A DNA stretch of 7,954 nt, taken from assembly GCA_031273965.1 (NCBI GenBank), contig JAISQX010000015.1:1-7954 (forward strand), given 5' to 3'. The notes under the pieces were generated by a model. That model saw only the letters and a program-made list of their open reading frames with translations, searched no databases and was not told the DNA's origin. Shown here piece by piece: positions 6,181 to 7,954 of the stretch. A program made the translations under genes and the position numbers. This DNA comes from Clostridiales bacterium. GTDB taxonomy: Bacteria; Bacillota; Clostridia; Christensenellales; JAISNN01. Every line of letters begins with the position of its first letter. The stretch's first letter is position 1.

Positions 6181-6210
6181 TTGGATAAATACGTAAAGTT
6201 AAATTATAAT
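6181..6210 (+). promoter_or_regulatory. Possible promoter of the yebC-family gene
   Basis: A perfect TATAAT (6205-6210) lies 27 bases before the ATG, with TTGGAT (6181-6186) as a poor -35 at 18 bases. The start of transcription would be near 6217, just ahead of the AAGGAG ribosome binding site. TACGTA (6190-6195) lies in the spacer. The gene could also be read through from the methyltransferase 61 bases upstream. Confidence 0.45.
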
Positions 6211-6236
6211 TAAGTTGATAAAAGGAGTTTTTTCAT

Positions 6237-6977
6237 ATGTCCGGACACAGCAAATGGGCGAACATAAAGCACAGAAAAGCAAAAGGCGACGCGGCTAAAG
6301 CAAATATCTTTACCAAAATCGGAAGAGAAATAGCCGTCGCCGTCAAGCAAGGCGGAGCCGATCCTAATTCTAACAATAAGTTAAAGGATATCATAGCCAA
6401 AGCGCGAGAAAACAATATCCCGAATGACAATATCGCGCGCAGCATAAAAAAAGCCTCCGGCGATGGGGGCGGAGTAAATTATGAGGAGATCATATACGAA
6501 GGATACGGACCGTCGGGAGTCGCTTTTTATGTCGAATGCCTGACGGATAACAAAAACCGCACCGCGGGAGACGTGCGCCATATCTTTGATAAGAGCGGCG
6601 GCGCTTTAGGCACGACCGGAAGCGTAAGCTATATGTTTAAACGTCGCGGCGTCATAGTTGTAGACAGCGAAAAATATCCCGAGGACGAGCTTATGCTCAC
6701 GGCTCTCGATTGCGGCGCCGAGGATTTTGCTTCCGACGGGGACGTGTATCTTATATATGCGCCGTCCCAAGACCTCTCTTCGGTAAGAGAAAAGCTTGAA
6801 GGAAACAATATAGAGATAATATCATCCGAAACCGATATGGTACCGGAAAACACCGTAACTTTAAGCGAGGATGATACCGCAAAGATTCTCAAAATGATAG
6901 ACAGACTTGAAGACAACGACGACGTGCAGAATATTTTTCATAACGCCGATCTAAAAGAAACTAAAGAAGAAGAGTAA
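6237..6977 (+). CDS. YebC/PmpR-family (TACO1-like) protein
   Basis: A 246-residue cytosolic protein of typical family length (about 240-250). The hallmark start MSGHSKWANIKHRKAKGDA is complete, followed by FTKIGREIAVAVKQGG, NNIPNDNIARSIKKA near residues 59-73, YEGYGPSGVAFYVECLTDN and DVRHIFDKSGGALGTTGSV, covering all three domains of the fold. Members were first described as transcriptional regulators (for example PmpR of Pseudomonas) and more recently as ribosome-associated factors that help translation through proline-rich or otherwise slow stretches, as TACO1 does in mitochondria. Which applies here cannot be read from the sequence. AAGGAG at 6222-6227 is nine bases before the ATG. The acidic tail is ordinary. 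The neighbourhood of translation genes mildly favours the ribosomal role. Confidence 0.93.
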   Translation: MSGHSKWANIKHRKAKGDAAKANIFTKIGREIAVAVKQGGADPNSNNKLKDIIAKARENNIPNDNIARSIKKASGDGGGVNYEEIIYEGYGPSGVAFYVECLTDNKNRTAGDVRHIFDKSGGALGTTGSVSYMFKRRGVIVVDSEKYPEDELMLTALDCGAEDFASDGDVYLIYAPSQDLSSVREKLEGNNIEIISSETDMVPENTVTLSEDDTAKILKMIDRLEDNDDVQNIFHNADLKETKEEE

Positions 6978-7021
6978 AATAAGAGGTTAAGAAGGCGCTT
7001 TGGCTTTTTGTGTGTTTTGTC

Positions 7022-7054
7022 ACATGCGCGTTTCATAAATTAACACGCACATGT
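7022..7054 (+). other. Imperfect inverted repeat upstream of proA
   Basis: ACATGCGCGT (7022-7031) pairs with ACGCACATGT (7045-7054): nine of ten positions pair, with one C-A mismatch, around a 13-base loop. There is no T run after it, so it is not an intrinsic terminator. It ends 19 bases before the proA ATG and could be an operator or an RNA hairpin near the ribosome binding site. Confidence 0.4.
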
Positions 7055-7073
7055 TAACCGTGGAGGAATTATA

Positions 7074-7954
7074 ATGCAATATATTCGGAATATTTGTTCC
7101 GCGGCGCGCGATGCGTCTCTTATACTCGGAGCGTCCGATACAAAGACGAAAAATGATATGCTCAAATGTATAGCCGACGCTATTCTGAAAAATACGGATA
7201 TAGTTTTGGAAGCTAATAAGCGTGACGTCGATAGCTTTCCGATAGACAAAAATCCGGCTTTTTTGGACAGACTCATCCTTGACGAAAAGCGTATAAGCGC
7301 CATAGCTGAAGGGGTGCTTGAGGTAATCAAGCTTGACGACCCCGTGGGAAAGGTAACTTATGAAAAAACCGCAAAAAATAAGCTCAAGATAAAGAGAGTA
7401 AGAGTGCCTTTGGGCGTAATAGCCATAATATACGAATCACGCCCGAACGTCACAGTCGACGCGGCGGCTCTATGTCTCAAATCTGGCAACGCCTGTATCT
7501 TAAGAGGCGGTAGAGAAGCTATAAATACAAATACGGCTTTATTTAATATTATGAAAACCGCGCTTATTGAGAATACTTATGACGACGGAGTATTGCAATT
7601 CATAGACAAGACCGATAGGGTGTACGCAGCAGAACTTTTAAAAATGAATAACTATATAGACGTTGTGATACCGCGAGGCGGCGAAGGATTAAAAAAATTC
7701 GTAACGGAAAACGCCACTATACCCGTTCTTGCTTCCGCCGGAGGCGTATGTCATGTATATGTGGAAAAATCCGCCGATTTAGCTATGGCGTCGGAAATAA
7801 TCTTCAACGCAAAGACGTCGCGCCCGAGTTTATGCAACGCCGCCGAAACCCTGCTCGTCGACGAAGCAGTGGCGGAGGAATTTTTGTTAAAAGCTCTACC
7901 GCGCCTTTCGGATGTGGGCGTGGAAATAAGAGGTTGTGAAAAAACGCGCGCGAT
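7074..7954 (+). CDS. proA: Glutamate-5-semialdehyde dehydrogenase (gamma-glutamyl phosphate reductase), 3' truncated
   Basis: ProA reduces gamma-glutamyl phosphate with NADPH to glutamate-5-semialdehyde, the second step of proline synthesis from glutamate. The first 293 codons, of an expected 410-420, are present and open to the window end. Visible signatures: PLGVIAIIYESRPNVTVDA and ALCLKSGNACILRGG near residues 112-145, IDVVIPRGGEGL, and the active-site block SRPSLCNAAETLLVDEA near 255-271, whose Cys is the catalytic thiol. Start: ATG at 7074 with GGAGG at 7062-7066, seven bases away. The partner kinase gene proB is not upstream, where it often lies; it may be downstream or elsewhere. The gene follows the yebC-family gene by 96 bases that include an inverted repeat but no clear promoter. 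There is no sign of damage. Confidence 0.95.
   Translation, partial: MQYIRNICSAARDASLILGASDTKTKNDMLKCIADAILKNTDIVLEANKRDVDSFPIDKNPAFLDRLILDEKRISAIAEGVLEVIKLDDPVGKVTYEKTAKNKLKIKRVRVPLGVIAIIYESRPNVTVDAAALCLKSGNACILRGGREAINTNTALFNIMKTALIENTYDDGVLQFIDKTDRVYAAELLKMNNYIDVVIPRGGEGLKKFVTENATIPVLASAGGVCHVYVEKSADLAMASEIIFNAKTSRPSLCNAAETLLVDEAVAEEFLLKALPRLSDVGVEIRGCEKTRA

Noticed and set aside
6978..7073. T-box or other riboswitch ahead of proA.
   Set aside because: The whole spacer is 96 bases, with no terminator hairpin plus T run and no T-box sequence that I can see.
7748..7939. A 63-codon plus-strand frame near the window end.
   Set aside because: It overlaps proA in another frame, across the active-site region that is clearly coding in the proA frame.
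1..7954. A previously undescribed multi-gene defence or metabolic system.
   Set aside because: Every sizeable frame with coding character belongs to a recognised family, and the gene order is ordinary chromosomal housekeeping; nothing supports a novel system here.

Overview
This window reads as a chromosomal core region of a low-to-moderate G+C Gram-positive bacterium, most likely an uncultured member of the Clostridia (Bacillota). The evidence is the infC-rpmI-rplT operon behind a long structured leader with an intrinsic terminator, a TrmH/SpoU methyltransferase directly downstream of rplT, strong GGAGG ribosome binding sites, consensus TTGACA/TATAAT-type promoters, and heavy use of ATA for isoleucine. 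The taxonomic call is inference; no rRNA gene is present.

Layout. Positions 2-1486 (+) hold the C-terminal two thirds or so of a RecD2-type 5'-3' DNA helicase whose N-terminus lies before the window. A 12-TM major facilitator transporter follows at 1523-2671 (+). Convergent with it is a complete tyrosine recombinase at 2770-3810 (-), with a near-perfect promoter placed unusually close to its start codon. The 334 bases between the recombinase and infC are all regulatory: the recombinase promoter, a strong infC promoter, and an L20-type autoregulatory leader ending in a terminator. Then come infC (IF3, 4145-4651, apparently starting at ATT), rpmI (L35, 4696-4896) and rplT (L20, 4917-5279), closed by a clear intrinsic terminator. 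A TrmH-family RNA methyltransferase (5426-6175), a YebC/PmpR-family protein (6237-6977) and the first 293 codons of proA (from 7074) follow, all on +.

How the genes work together. The central block is translation-related: initiation factor, two 50S proteins, a probable rRNA or tRNA 2'-O-methyltransferase, and a YebC protein, a family now linked to translation of difficult sequences as well as to transcriptional control. In related organisms IF3, L35 and L20 are co-transcribed and L20 represses its own operon through the leader; the promoter, leader hairpins and terminator seen here fit that. RecD2 (DNA repair), the transporter, and ProA (proline synthesis) appear to be neighbours without a functional link.

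I found no CRISPR array, tRNA, insertion sequence or clearly novel multi-gene system. The items most worth a second look are the ATT start of infC, the apparently leaderless recombinase transcript, the TACGTA palindromes concentrated in the intergenic regions (two of which flank the recombinase gene), and the competing pairings in the infC leader.
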